This document shows positions 24,976 through 34,556 of a stretch of DNA of 64,000 nucleotides, one piece after another. The notes under the pieces were generated by a model that saw only the letters and a program-made list of their open reading frames with translations, searched no databases and was not told the DNA's origin. The translations under genes were made by a program, and so were the position numbers. Every line of letters begins with the position of its first letter. The first letter of the stretch is position 1. This stretch comes from Nilaparvata lugens (taxonomy: Eukaryota > Arthropoda > Insecta > Hemiptera > Delphacidae), in contig NC_052505.1 of the NCBI RefSeq assembly GCF_014356525.2, positions 7,814,171 through 7,878,170 on the forward strand, read 5' to 3'.

Positions 24976-25737
24976 ATGAAATTAATCCTCCCGTTTTTTG
25001 AAGATTTTCAAAGAATAATTTTAAATTTGAAACAGGAACTCGTCTTATTGAGGTCACCGACAGATCTAAATTGTGTTGAGTCTCAAAGCGGAACAAACGT
25101 TAGTGTGAAAATTACAAAACTGCAATGGCGCATGCCCTACATAACTTTAGAAGATCATGTAAGACTGAAATTTTTGAGACTGCTCGATGCTGACACTCCA
25201 CTGAAATTAGGTTTCCGCCATTGGGAAATTTGTGAATTACCAAATTTGCAAAATTCACTTAACCATTCTTGGGCGGTTCGTACCACATCGAGTTTTGATA
25301 GTCCAAAATACGTTATAATTGCATTTCAAACTGATCGTAAGAATAAAATAAATAAATCAATATCTAATTTCGATAGCTGCGGTATTTACAATGTTAAAGT
25401 ATATTTGAACAGTGAGTATTATCCATATGAAAATCTGCTAGGTAAGAAGGAGGTTTTATACCGCATGTTCTTGGATTTCGCACCCTCGTATTATAATCAT
25501 TCAATCAATAGTGAACTCGGAACAGAAATCGATTTTAAAACATTTTGTGAATCAACACCACTGATTGTTGTAGATTGTTCACACCAACCAAGTCATTTGA
25601 AATCATCAACAGATGTTCGTATTGAAATGGAATTTAAAAGTGCAGTACCTGCAAATACTTCCGCGTATTGCGTTTTAATTAGCGATCGTGTGATGGAATA
25701 CACACCTCTCACGAGTATGGTGAAAGAAGTTCAGTAA
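24976..25737 (+). pseudogene. Major capsid protein, C-terminal fragment (copy 1)
   Basis: About 250 codons ending in a natural stop. Motifs FDSPKYVIIAFQTDRKNKI, YLNSEYYPY and the terminal CVLISDRVMEYTPLTSMV match what I know of the C-terminal jelly roll of Polinton/adintovirus double-jelly-roll major capsid proteins, which are usually around 600 residues. The N-terminal part is gone: the frame opens inside the end of nested copy A, and the ATG at 24976 belongs to that end (TATATGAA). In this and the next copy, virus sequence begins 22 nt further upstream than in the right-hand copy. Cannot build a capsid. Confidence 0.75.
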
Positions 25738-25765
25738 TTTGTTGATAGAGTGCATCACTGCAGGT

Positions 25766-25808
25766 TATATAAGGTGTGTACTGCGACAAATGTAAGCCAT
25801 TATCAGTT
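25766..25808 (+). promoter_or_regulatory. TATA-type promoter of the 330-codon gene, copy 1
   Basis: TATATAA at 25766-25772, a TCAGTT at 25803-25808, then ATG at 25828. It lies in the 90-nt gap after the capsid stop codon. Repeated at 29972 and 37874. Confidence 0.55.
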
Positions 25809-25827
25809 TCACCTTTGAACAGCCAAC

Positions 25828-26211
25828 ATGTCCTATTCTTTGTGTTCTGATATTTTGGATAAGCCGCAAACTCGCTCTATTGGTATTCAGTGCGATCTTG
25901 ATAGTTTCTATTATGAAGCAAGGTGCAGTACGCCGAAGCCGCTGGAGGTGGAGGAGGAGGAGGGGAGAGACGCAGGATTACCGAAGCCGCTGCAGGTGGG
26001 GGAGGACAAAGGAGGATTTGAGGAACCCCCCGCCGCGCCCGCCGCCGCCGCCGCCGCCGCTGAGGGGAGAGACAAAGCCTACGAAGAGAAAGAAGGTCAA
26101 GCGACTGCTAAAATTGCTACGGTTGATCTTCATATAGGTAAGAAATCACCTTACTTTACTTTCGGCGATGCAATTTCAGCGACCCCCACTCCTCCTCACC
26201 CTATCACGTGA
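25828..26211 (+). pseudogene. 5' fragment of the 330-codon gene fused to nested-element end (copy 1)
   Basis: The first 100 residues (MSYSLCSDILDKPQTRSIG..., acidic and Glu-rich, then an Ala run from GCC repeats) are followed directly by element sequence, adding about 27 foreign residues (IGKKSPYFTFGD...) before a stop. The intact gene continues into WFKQDCNQ at this point. The junction is GATCTTCA|TATAGG here versus GATCTTCA|CTGG in the intact gene. Confidence 0.85.
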
Positions 26212-26309
26212 CCTTGGCTCTACCCATCACTGCTCTTAGCTTGGATGATGTCACATTGGATTACAACCTTCTCTGCACTCACATTTTCGACTATTTACAA
26301 TACCTTAAC

Positions 26310-28680
26310 TTAAATACAAAATACAACTCTTTCCTTATGTCTACTGGGGTTATGCTTTAGAACATCTAGCTTAATTCTAATTTTATAATTCAAATCAATG
26401 TTAGAGCTCTCAAATTCCTCCTCCAACCAATAGTTAGACACATACAATTCTTCTAGGCTCTCAAACTGTAAAATATACCGTATCTTGTTTCTATTGTACA
26501 CTTCTTTTATTGCAATAATGACCAACTCTGTACCTTCTGGTAATTCTTCTAATCTTTTGCACTGTCCTACTTTTACTTTTCCTTTAATTTCCAGCATTGT
26601 GATGTTATTATACTGCTCCACTTCTGTCTGTGTGAAGGGAGTGTCTTCCAAGTTTTTCCATACATCTGACAAAAATTTTAGATTTTGTATTTTTGGAAAT
26701 GTGTTACCATTATAGCTTGTCATGCCATTGGTAGTAATTTCACAAATAATTTCTTCCCTTGGTAGACAAATAATTTCTTTTTGGTTGTTGTATGGGATTA
26801 CAAAATAACCCACTTCTTAAGGTCTTCTATTGCGTTGTATGCATTAGAAAAACATTTTTGTGATAGCCTTTTACAATGTACACATGTTTCGAACCTTCCT
26901 TTTCTCCTAAAACACCTACATATGGAAATTTTCCCTTATTATTTACAGAAAATGCAGTCACATTATAAACCCCACTAGGCTCAAAATTCCTCCAATGTGA
27001 ATAAAAATATGGCTCAAGTTCCTCTCTCAAATTTTCTATTTCTTTCTCAAATTCTATAAGTTGTTTGTGCTGCTCTTTTATGCTCTCTGTAGCCTCTAAA
27101 AACTCAATTTTCCTCCGTTTTAGATCAATTTCATCCAGTTCTAGCTTACGCTTCTTGGTTGATAGCACTGAGATAGGAGACAAGGGCTGTATCTCTTTAA
27201 CAGGGTGCGGGAGAAGCTTACAGCTTATGTTTGCACGTTTTCTTAAGACTTGTGGTATCAAGTTACCTGTTGCTACAAGACCCAACTCATCTAGGTCAAC
27301 AACTTTGGATATACTAGAGAAAACTGTGGTTGACTTGGAGAAATAAGTCTCACCACTCTTAATATAACACTTTTGTATAAAACTAATATTGTCCTTGTTG
27401 TCTGTATCCTCGAAAATTTCCACATAATTAATAGGTAGTAGATTGAAGCTAAATGCAGAGATTACATAGGATATTATTTTATTTCGTTGTTGTGGATTGG
27501 TAGGCAGATTTAATTGTACTCCAGTCAATTTCTTGGTATTGCTATTTCCCCAGTAAACATATTGTAAGAGATTGTTAAAAACCAAACAACAGCTATTCTT
27601 TAAATTGTTTGTCAGTTTAGTCCACATTTTAGCTAAGGATACAGAAAATATAGGAGCATTTTGGAAATAAGTCTTACTGTCATTTAAGAGTGACAAGCAA
27701 TCTTGAATAGGCTCAAATTGATTAGAGCTATAGTTATTTCTAATGCTGTAGTTATAGATTGTAGCTTCCAAACGTGTAATACCATGCATTTTAGCCAAGT
27801 CAGAGGTAAAGGTTTCCTGTAATCTTGCATCTGGACAGGCAATAAAGTCTACAATATGGTTACCTAGCTGCTTATTTACACCAGGACTTGTCATTTGACA
27901 AATAAACTTATTATAAATTTTTACTCTCACATTATTATTAACCCAAGTCAAGCAATCAATTCCAACAGTTCCATCATTATTCACAATTACATTATAGTCT
28001 TCTTTATATTCTCCTTGGAAACAAAAACAATGATTTTTAGTTAGAAAATCACACATCCCACTCTTGTTAAATATTCCAGCAAAGTCCTGTGTTATGTCCA
28101 AGTCCAGAAGATAGAAATGTTCCTTCCTAAGCTGTTCCAATATTGTTGGTAACTCCTCCATTAATGTAGCAATGGGGACATCGGCAAGCTCTACTTTGTA
28201 TGGTATCCCCACTGGATTGTAGTACTTCTGCTGCACTTCTCTATAGTTGTCCTCCCCAAGCAGTTGTAGAATCTTCTTTGACATATCACTTCCACTGTCC
28301 AATAAGTATGGTAACTTTGCTTTAACTCCATGCTTAGCTGACACCATATTAGAGAATTTTCCTCTCAAGTATAAGTTGAATGATCCACACATCTCCTTCT
28401 TTAGAATAAATCGTCTTTTATCCAGTTCTTGACAATCCTCCAAACCACAGATTTTCACAAGCATAATATTGTCACAAAAAGGTTCTGTTATAGGCACAAG
28501 ATTTGATTCATCCTGCACTAACAGTTCTTCTCCAGCAGTGTAATCAATTTTCCCAATGTCTGTAATAAGGTTGTCATTGCACAGATTTTCTGTCAACAGC
28601 CACAAACCAAACCGCTCATTGGTAGGCTTTATTTTATTACCACAAAGCTGAGACACACTAAACACTTTGGAAGAAGCCAT
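26310..28680 (-). pseudogene. Rep-like protein gene of nested element, copy B (frameshifted)
   Basis: Intact for about 617 codons from the ATG ending at 28680. It is then broken by single-base losses near 26845 ('gcattag' versus 'gcatttag') and near 26813 ('cacttctt' versus 'cactttctt'). The remaining C-terminal part reads in another frame at 26310-26813. The lesions are at different places from those in copy A, so they arose independently after duplication or are run-length errors. Confidence 0.85.
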
Positions 28681-28706
28681 GTTCACTGTTTCGCTGCTAC
28701 TATCAA

Positions 28707-28741
28707 ACTGAGCGAATATCAATTATTCTGGAGTATTTATA
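28707..28741 (-). promoter_or_regulatory. TATA/Inr core promoter, copy B
   Basis: TATAAATA (28734-28741) and TCAGT (28707-28711), same spacing as in the other copies. Confidence 0.7.
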
Positions 28742-28750
28742 GGGATACAG

Positions 28751-28933
28751 CTAAGGAGAAGGATACTGCGCATGTGCAATGATAACTAGATTTTGTGTGA
28801 AGGGAGTGTCTTCCAAGTTTTTCCAAACATCTGACAGAAACTTAAGTGATTCTATTCTAGGAAATGTATGACCATTGTAGCTTGTCATAACATTGAGTGT
28901 AATTACACAAATGTTCTCCCTTCTTCTCCACAT
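28751..28933 (-). pseudogene. Partial duplicate of the Rep-like C-terminal module, copy B
   Basis: Same relic as at 24545-24727. Confidence 0.7.
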
Positions 28934-29181
28934 TCCTCTCTCATTTTTTCTTTCCTGCTAAACGAGTGGAGGAGGAGGAGGACAGAGGAGGAGGACAAAG
29001 GAGGAGAACGGAGGACAAGTTTTGTCCTCGGAGGGGAGGAGGAGGAGAACATAGTACAAAGGTGGACAAAGCAAATCAAAGGTTAGTTATTTGATTGGTG
29101 TGTGCTCATAAGAGAGGGAGGTGGAGTGGGAGTCGCTGAAATTGCATCGCCGAAAGTAAAGTAAGGTGATTTCTTACCTAT

Positions 29182-29943
29182 ATGAAATTAATCCTCCCGT
29201 TTTTTGAAGATTTTCAAAGAATAATTTTAAATTTGAAACAGGAACTCGTCTTATTGAGGTCACCGACAGATCTAAATTGTGTTGAGTCTCAAAGCGGAAC
29301 AAACGTTAGTGTGAAAATTACAAAACTGCAATGGCGCATGCCCTACATAACTTTAGAAGATCATGTAAGACTGAAATTTTTGAGACTGCTCGATGCTGAC
29401 ACTCCACTGAAATTAGGTTTCCGCCATTGGGAAATTTGTGAATTACCAAATTTGCAAAATTCACTTAACCATTCTTGGGCGGTTCGTACCACATCGAGTT
29501 TTGATAGTCCAAAATACGTTATAATTGCATTTCAAACTGATCGTAAGAATAAAATAAATAAATCAATATCTAATTTCGATAGCTGCGGTATTTACAATGT
29601 TAAAGTATATTTGAACAGTGAGTATTATCCATATGAAAATCTGCTAGGTAAGAAGGAGGTTTTATACCGCATGTTCTTGGATTTCGCACCCTCGTATTAT
29701 AATCATTCAATCAATAGTGAACTCGGAACAGAAATCGATTTTAAAACATTTTGTGAATCAACACCACTGATTGTTGTAGATTGTTCACACCAACCAAGTC
29801 ATTTGAAATCATCAACAGATGTTCGTATTGAAATGGAATTTAAAAGTGCAGTACCTGCAAATACTTCCGCGTATTGCGTTTTAATTAGCGATCGTGTGAT
29901 GGAATACACACCTCTCACGAGTATGGTGAAAGAAGTTCAGTAA
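29182..29943 (+). pseudogene. Major capsid protein, C-terminal fragment (copy 2)
   Basis: Same protein as at 24976-25737, offset 4,206 bp. The N-terminal part is replaced by nested copy B. Confidence 0.75.
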
Positions 29944-29971
29944 TTTGTTGATAGAGTGCATCACTGCAGGT

Positions 29972-30014
29972 TATATAAGGTGTGTACTGCGACAAATGTA
30001 AGCCATTATCAGTT
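29972..30014 (+). promoter_or_regulatory. TATA-type promoter of the 330-codon gene, copy 2
   Basis: Same TATATAA and TCAGTT arrangement as at 25766. Confidence 0.5.
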
Positions 30015-30033
30015 TCACCTTTGAACAGCCAAC

Positions 30034-30417
30034 ATGTCCTATTCTTTGTGTTCTGATATTTTGGATAAGCCGCAAACTCGCTCTATTGGTATTCAGTGCG
30101 ATCTTGATAGTTTCTATTATGAAGCAAGGTGCAGTACGCCGAAGCCGCTGGAGGTGGAGGAGGAGGAGGGGAGAGACGCAGGATTACCGAAGCCGCTGCA
30201 GGTGGGGGAGGACAAAGGAGGATTTGAGGAACCCCCCGCCGCGCCCGCCGCCGCCGCCGCCGCCGCTGAGGGGAGAGACAAAGCCTACGAAGAGAAAGAA
30301 GGTCAAGCGACTGCTAAAATTGCTACGGTTGATCTTCATATAGGTAAGAAATCACCTTACTTTACTTTCGGCGATGCAATTTCAGCGACCCCCACTCCTC
30401 CTCACCCTATCACGTGA
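30034..30417 (+). pseudogene. 5' fragment of the 330-codon gene fused to nested-element end (copy 2)
   Basis: Same as 25828-26211, interrupted at the same base by nested copy C. Confidence 0.85.
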
Positions 30418-30515
30418 CCTTGGCTCTACCCATCACTGCTCTTAGCTTGGATGATGTCACATTGGATTACAACCTTCTCTGCACTCACATTTTCGACTAT
30501 TTACAATACCTTAAC

Positions 30516-32888
30516 TTAAATACAAAATACAACTCTTTCCTTATGTCTACTGGGGTTATGCTTTAGAACATCTAGCTTAATTCTAATTTTATAATTCAAA
30601 TCAATGTTAGAGCTCTCAAATTCCTCCTCCAACCAATAGTTAGACACATACAATTCTTCTAGGCTCTCAAACTGTAAAATATACCGTATCTTGTTTCTAT
30701 TGTACACTTCTTTTATTGCAATAATGACCAACTCTGTACCTTCTGGTAATTCTTCTAATCTTTTGCACTGTCCTACTTTTACTTTTCCTTTAATTTCCAG
30801 CATTGTGATGTTATTATACTGCTCCACTTCTGTCTGTGTGAAGGGAGTGTCTTCCAAGTTTTTCCATACATCTGACAAAAATTTTAGATTTTGTATTTTT
30901 GGAAATGTGTTACCATTATAGCTTGTCATGCCATTGGTAGTAATTTCACAAATAATTTCTTCCCTTGGTAGACAAATAATTTCTTTTTGGTTGTTGTATG
31001 GGATTACAAAATAACCCACTTTCTTAAGGTCTTCTATTGCGTTGTATGCATTTAGAAAAACATTTTTGTGATAGCCTTTTACAATGTACACATGTTTCGA
31101 ACCTTCCTTTTCTCCTAAAACACCTACATATGGAAATTTTCCCTTATTATTTACAGAAAATGCAGTCACATTATAAACCCCACTAGGCTCAAAATTCCTC
31201 CAATGTGAATAAAAATATGGCTCAAGTTCCTCTCTCAAATTTTCTATTTCTTTCTCAAATTCTATAAGTTGTTTGTGCTGCTCTTTTATGCTCTCTGTAG
31301 CCTCTAAAAACTCAATTTTCCTCCGTTTTAGATCAATTTCATCCAGTTCTAGCTTATGCTTCTTGGTTGATAGCACTGAGATAGGAGACAAGGGCTGTAT
31401 CTCTTTAACAGGGTGCGGGAGAAGCTTACAGCTTATGTTTGCACGTTTTCTTAAGACTTGTGGTATCAAGTTACCTGTTGCTACAAGACCCAACTCATCT
31501 AGGTCAACAACTTTGGATATACTAGAGAAAACTGTGGTTGACTTGGAGAAATAAGTCTCACCACTCTTAATATAACACTTTTGTATAAAACTAATATTGT
31601 CCTTGTTGTCTGTATCCTCGAAAATTTCCACATAATTAATAGGTAGTAGATTGAAGCTAAATGCAGAGATTACATAGGATATTATTTTATTTCGTTGTTG
31701 TGGATTGGTAGGCAGATTTAATTGTACTCCAGTCAATTTCTTGGTATTGCTATTTCCCCAGTAAACATATTGTAAGAGATTGTTAAAAACCAAACAACAG
31801 CTATTCTTTAAATTGTTTGTCAGTTTAGTCCACATTTTAGCTAAGGATACAGAAAATATAGGAGCATTTTGGAAATAAGTCTTACTGTCATTTAAGAGTG
31901 ACAAGCAATCTTGAATAGGCTCAAATTGATTAGAGCTATAGTTATTTCTAATGCTGTAGTTATAGATTGTAGCTTCCAAACGTGTAATACCATGCATTTT
32001 AGCCAAGTCAGAGGTAAAGGTTTCCTGTAATCTTGCATCTGGACAGGCAATAAAGTCTACAATATGGTTACCTAGCTGCTTATTTACACCAGGACTTGTC
32101 ATTTGACAAATAAACTTATTATAAATTTTTACTCTCACATTATTATTAACCCAAGTCAAGCAATCAATTCCAACAGTTCCATCATTATTCACAATTACAT
32201 TATAGTCTTCTTTATATTCTCCTTGGAAACAAAAACAATGATTTTTAGTTAGAAAATCACACATCCCACTCTTGTTAAATATTCCAGCAAAGTCCTGTGT
32301 TATGTCCAAGTCCAGAAGATAGAAATGTTCCTTCCTAAGCTGTTCCAATATTGTTGGTAACTCCTCCATTAATGTAGCAATGGGGACATCGGCAAGCTCT
32401 ACTTTGTATGGTATCCCCACTGGATTGTAGTACTTCTGCTGCACTTCTCTATAGTTGTCCTCCCCAAGCAGTTGTAGAATCTTCTTTGACATATCACTTC
32501 CACTGTCCAATAAGTATGGTAACTTTGCTTTAACTCCATGCTTAGCTGACACCATATTAGAGAATTTTCCTCTCAAGTATAAGTTGAATGATCCACACAT
32601 CTCCTTCTTTAGAATAAATCGTCTTTTATCCAGTTCTTGACAATCCTCCAAACCACAGATTTTCACAAGCATAATATTGTCACAAAAAGGTTCTGTTATA
32701 GGCACAAGATTTGATTCATCCTGCACTAACAGTTCTTCTCCAGCAGTGTAATCAATTTTCCCAATGTCTGTAATAAGGTTGTCATTGCACAGATTTTCTG
32801 TCAACAGCCACAAACCAAACCGCTCATTGGTAGGCTTTATTTTATTACCACAAAGCTGAGACACACTAAACACTTTGGAAGAAGCCAT
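30516..32888 (-). CDS. Rep-like protein of nested element, copy C (790 aa, intact)
   Basis: Start chosen at the ATG ending at 32888 (MASSKVFSVSQLCGNK). A longer frame opening with TTG would begin upstream of the predicted transcription start (32917), so it is not used. Layout as in copy D: an N-terminal region of unknown fold; LDLDITQDFAG at about 191-201; KIYNKF at about 253; [12 protein letters not shown] at about 297-308; a basic NLS-like stretch and coiled coil at about 509-560; and a C-terminal module. It has His in place of Arg in the basic stretch (KKHKLELD), a CpG-to-TpG change. See copy D for the functional argument. Confidence 0.7.
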   Translation of the reverse strand: MASSKVFSVSQLCGNKIKPTNERFGLWLLTENLCNDNLITDIGKIDYTAGEELLVQDESNLVPITEPFCDNIMLVKICGLEDCQELDKRRFILKKEMCGSFNLYLRGKFSNMVSAKHGVKAKLPYLLDSGSDMSKKILQLLGEDNYREVQQKYYNPVGIPYKVELADVPIATLMEELPTILEQLRKEHFYLLDLDITQDFAGIFNKSGMCDFLTKNHCFCFQGEYKEDYNVIVNNDGTVGIDCLTWVNNNVRVKIYNKFICQMTSPGVNKQLGNHIVDFIACPDARLQETFTSDLAKMHGITRLEATIYNYSIRNNYSSNQFEPIQDCLSLLNDSKTYFQNAPIFSVSLAKMWTKLTNNLKNSCCLVFNNLLQYVYWGNSNTKKLTGVQLNLPTNPQQRNKIISYVISAFSFNLLPINYVEIFEDTDNKDNISFIQKCYIKSGETYFSKSTTVFSSISKVVDLDELGLVATGNLIPQVLRKRANISCKLLPHPVKEIQPLSPISVLSTKKHKLELDEIDLKRRKIEFLEATESIKEQHKQLIEFEKEIENLREELEPYFYSHWRNFEPSGVYNVTAFSVNNKGKFPYVGVLGEKEGSKHVYIVKGYHKNVFLNAYNAIEDLKKVGYFVIPYNNQKEIICLPREEIICEITTNGMTSYNGNTFPKIQNLKFLSDVWKNLEDTPFTQTEVEQYNNITMLEIKGKVKVGQCKRLEELPEGTELVIIAIKEVYNRNKIRYILQFESLEELYVSNYWLEEEFESSNIDLNYKIRIKLDVLKHNPSRHKERVVFCI

Positions 32889-32914
32889 GTTCACTGTTTC
32901 GCTGCTACTATCAA

Positions 32915-32949
32915 ACTGAGCGAATATCAATTATTCTGGAGTATTTATA
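32915..32949 (-). promoter_or_regulatory. TATA/Inr core promoter, copy C
   Basis: TATAAATA (32942-32949) and TCAGT (32915-32919); the Inr A is 32 nt from the TATA start. Confidence 0.7.
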
Positions 32950-32958
32950 GGGATACAG

Positions 32959-33141
32959 CTAAGGAGAAGGATACTGCGCATGCGCAATGATAACTAGATT
33001 TTGTGTGAAGGGAGTGTCTTCCAAGTTTTTCCAAACATCTGACAGAAACTTAAGTGATTCTATTCTAGGAAATGTATGACCATTGTAGCTTGTCATAACA
33101 TTGAGTGTAATTACACAAATGTTCTCCCTTCTTCTCCACAT
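32959..33141 (-). pseudogene. Partial duplicate of the Rep-like C-terminal module, copy C
   Basis: Same relic as at 24545-24727. An adjacent GCGCATGCGC palindrome (changed to GCGCATGTGC in A and B) lies between it and the TATA box. Confidence 0.7.
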
Positions 33142-33408
33142 TCCTCTCTCATTTTTTCTTTCCTGCTAAACGAGTGGAGGAGGAGGAGGACAGAGGAGGA
33201 GGACAAAGGAGGAGAACGGAGGACAAGTTTTGTCCTCGGAGGGGAGGAGGAGGAGAACATAGTACAAAGGTGGACAAAGCAAATCAAAGGTTAGTTATTT
33301 GATTGGTGTGTGCTCATAAGAGAGGGAGGTGGAGTGGGAGTCGCTGAAATTGCATCGCCGAAAGTAAAGTAAGGTGATTTCTTACCTATATGAAAATAAG
33401 ATAACCCA

Positions 33409-34050
33409 TTACTTTCCACATATGTGCAACCTAATTGTAATTGTATCTCCGCGGAAATCAATAAACGATCCGTTCTGGTCCGTCACCTTTACATTAATAG
33501 TTTGAATTCGATGCGTATTCAAAGGTACATAAATAATCGGTGATGGTACTTCGTTTATTAAATAACCGCTAGGAACCTTTGGTAAGAATTCGTAGATTAC
33601 ATGTTCTTGTTTTCCCTCAGAGTAACTGCCGCAAGCTAAATTACACTCAACAAGAATACTGTCAACGCTTGTTATGTTAACCAAATGTTTGGAATAATGC
33701 CATTTATTTGGCTGCAAAACAACATTATCAAAACCAAGTATCTTAGCAATCGAATCAGAACGTGTTAAATCAATGGCTTTATCAGAATGAATTTCAATCT
33801 TCATAGTATTTACGTTTGCACGTATAATAAGTTTATTCTTCTTGTCATCAATATTCAATTTATTCTTTAAAGATTTTATGATATCCTCAACTTCATATGC
33901 ACCAGTATCCAACTCGATTAATCTATCACCATATTTGAAGCTGGAATTTGTTCCTTTGTTAATGTTTGCAATACTATTGTAACTGGAAAAATTAATCAAT
34001 CCAATTTCCCATTCACGATTTTTATCCAATTCTATAACTTCTTGTAAATG
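33409..34050 (-). pseudogene. Penton (minor capsid) protein, C-terminal fragment
   Basis: About 214 virus-derived codons read on the minus strand with a natural stop at 33409. The segments FLPKVPSGYLINEVPSPIIY, VPLNTHRIQTINVKVTDQNG and the IRLHI end resemble the penton / single-jelly-roll minor capsid proteins of Polintons and adintoviruses; this is family knowledge recalled, not a search result. The N-terminus is lost: the frame opens with GTG inside the end of nested copy D (ISYLY come from element DNA) and virus sequence starts at the GAA codon. Both sides are bounded by nested elements. A penton normally sits at capsid vertices; this fragment is not functional as it stands. Confidence 0.7.
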
Positions 34051-34303
34051 TTCATATAGGTAAGAAATCACCTTACTTTACTTTCGGCGATGCAATTTCA
34101 GCGACTCCCACTCCACCTCCCTCTCTTATGAGCACACACCAATCAAATAACTAACCTTTGATTTGCTTTGTCCACCTTTGTACTATGTTCTCCTCCTCCT
34201 CCCCTCCGAGGACAAAACTTGTCCTCCGTTCTCCTCCTTTGTCCTCCTCCTCTGTCCTCATCCTCCTCCACTCGTTTAGCAGGAAAGAAAAAATGAGAGA
34301 GGA

Positions 34304-34486
34304 ATGTGGAGAAGAAGGGAGAACATTTGTGTAATTACACTCAATGTTATGACAAGCTACAATGGTCATACATTTCCTAGAATAGAATCACTTAAGTTTC
34401 TGTCAGATGTTTGGAAAAACTTGGAAGACACTCCCTTCACACAAAATCTAGTTATCATTGCGCATGCGCAGTATCCTTCTCCTTAG
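34304..34486 (+). pseudogene. Partial duplicate of the Rep-like C-terminal module, copy D
   Basis: 34313-34460 corresponds to 36480-36612 of the same element at both DNA and protein level (SDVWKNLEDTPFTQ shared), then skips about 100 nt to the part encoding LVIIA. Lies upstream of the promoter and lacks its own core promoter. Confidence 0.7.
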
Positions 34487-34495
34487 CTGTATCCC

Positions 34496-34530
34496 TATAA
34501 ATACTCCAGAATAATTGATATTCGCTCAGT
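34496..34530 (+). promoter_or_regulatory. TATA/Inr core promoter, copy D
   Basis: TATAAATA at 34496-34503 and the arthropod initiator TCAGT at 34526-34530, with A(+1) at 34528. The resulting leader to the ATG at 34557 is 29 nt. The same arrangement occurs in all four copies. Confidence 0.75.
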
Positions 34531-34556
34531 TTGATAGTAGCAGCGAAACAGTGAAC

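Larger units (their letters stand above)
21923..24980 (-). mobile_element. Nested Rep-like element, copy A (3,058 bp)
   Basis: Bounded by TTCATATAGGTAAG at left and its complement at right. The inverted ends are identical for 55 bp, then about 64 bp with one mismatch. Oriented so that its gene reads on the minus strand. The left flank is the tail of the 330-codon gene and the right flank is the capsid gene, so no target duplication is present. Two bases shorter than copies C and D because of single-base deletions in the gene. Confidence 0.9.
21923..26128 (+). repeat. 4,206-bp tandem unit 1 (copy A + capsid/330-gene spacer)
   Basis: The whole segment recurs at 26129-30334 with a constant offset of 4,206 bp, and the next partial unit is copy C. 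The spacer parts look identical by eye, indicating a very recent amplification or assembly collapse/expansion. Confidence 0.85.
26129..29186 (-). mobile_element. Nested Rep-like element, copy B (3,058 bp)
   Basis: Same ends and orientation as copy A, exactly 4,206 bp further on. The left flank is the 5' part of the 330-codon gene and the right flank is the capsid gene. Confidence 0.9.
26129..30334 (+). repeat. 4,206-bp tandem unit 2 (copy B + capsid/330-gene spacer)
   Basis: Direct repeat of 21923-26128. Confidence 0.85.
30335..33394 (-). mobile_element. Nested Rep-like element, copy C (3,060 bp, intact gene)
   Basis: Full length. The left flank is the 5' part of the 330-codon gene. The right flank is the 3' side of the penton gene, beginning TGAA|AATAAG. 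It stands head to head with copy D across the penton fragment. Confidence 0.9.

Noticed and set aside
25880..26137. Arg/Pro-rich 85-codon frame overlapping the 330-codon gene
   Set aside because: Shifted reading of the low-complexity linker of the 330-codon gene; no independent support.
21923..33394. Dismissing the tandem array as certain assembly error
   Set aside because: The units have distinct point differences and copy-specific deletions, so they are not literal copies of one contig segment, though error is not excluded.
33409..34071. Penton frame starting MISYLYE as an intact gene
   Set aside because: The first codons derive from the nested-element end; the virus N-terminus is missing.
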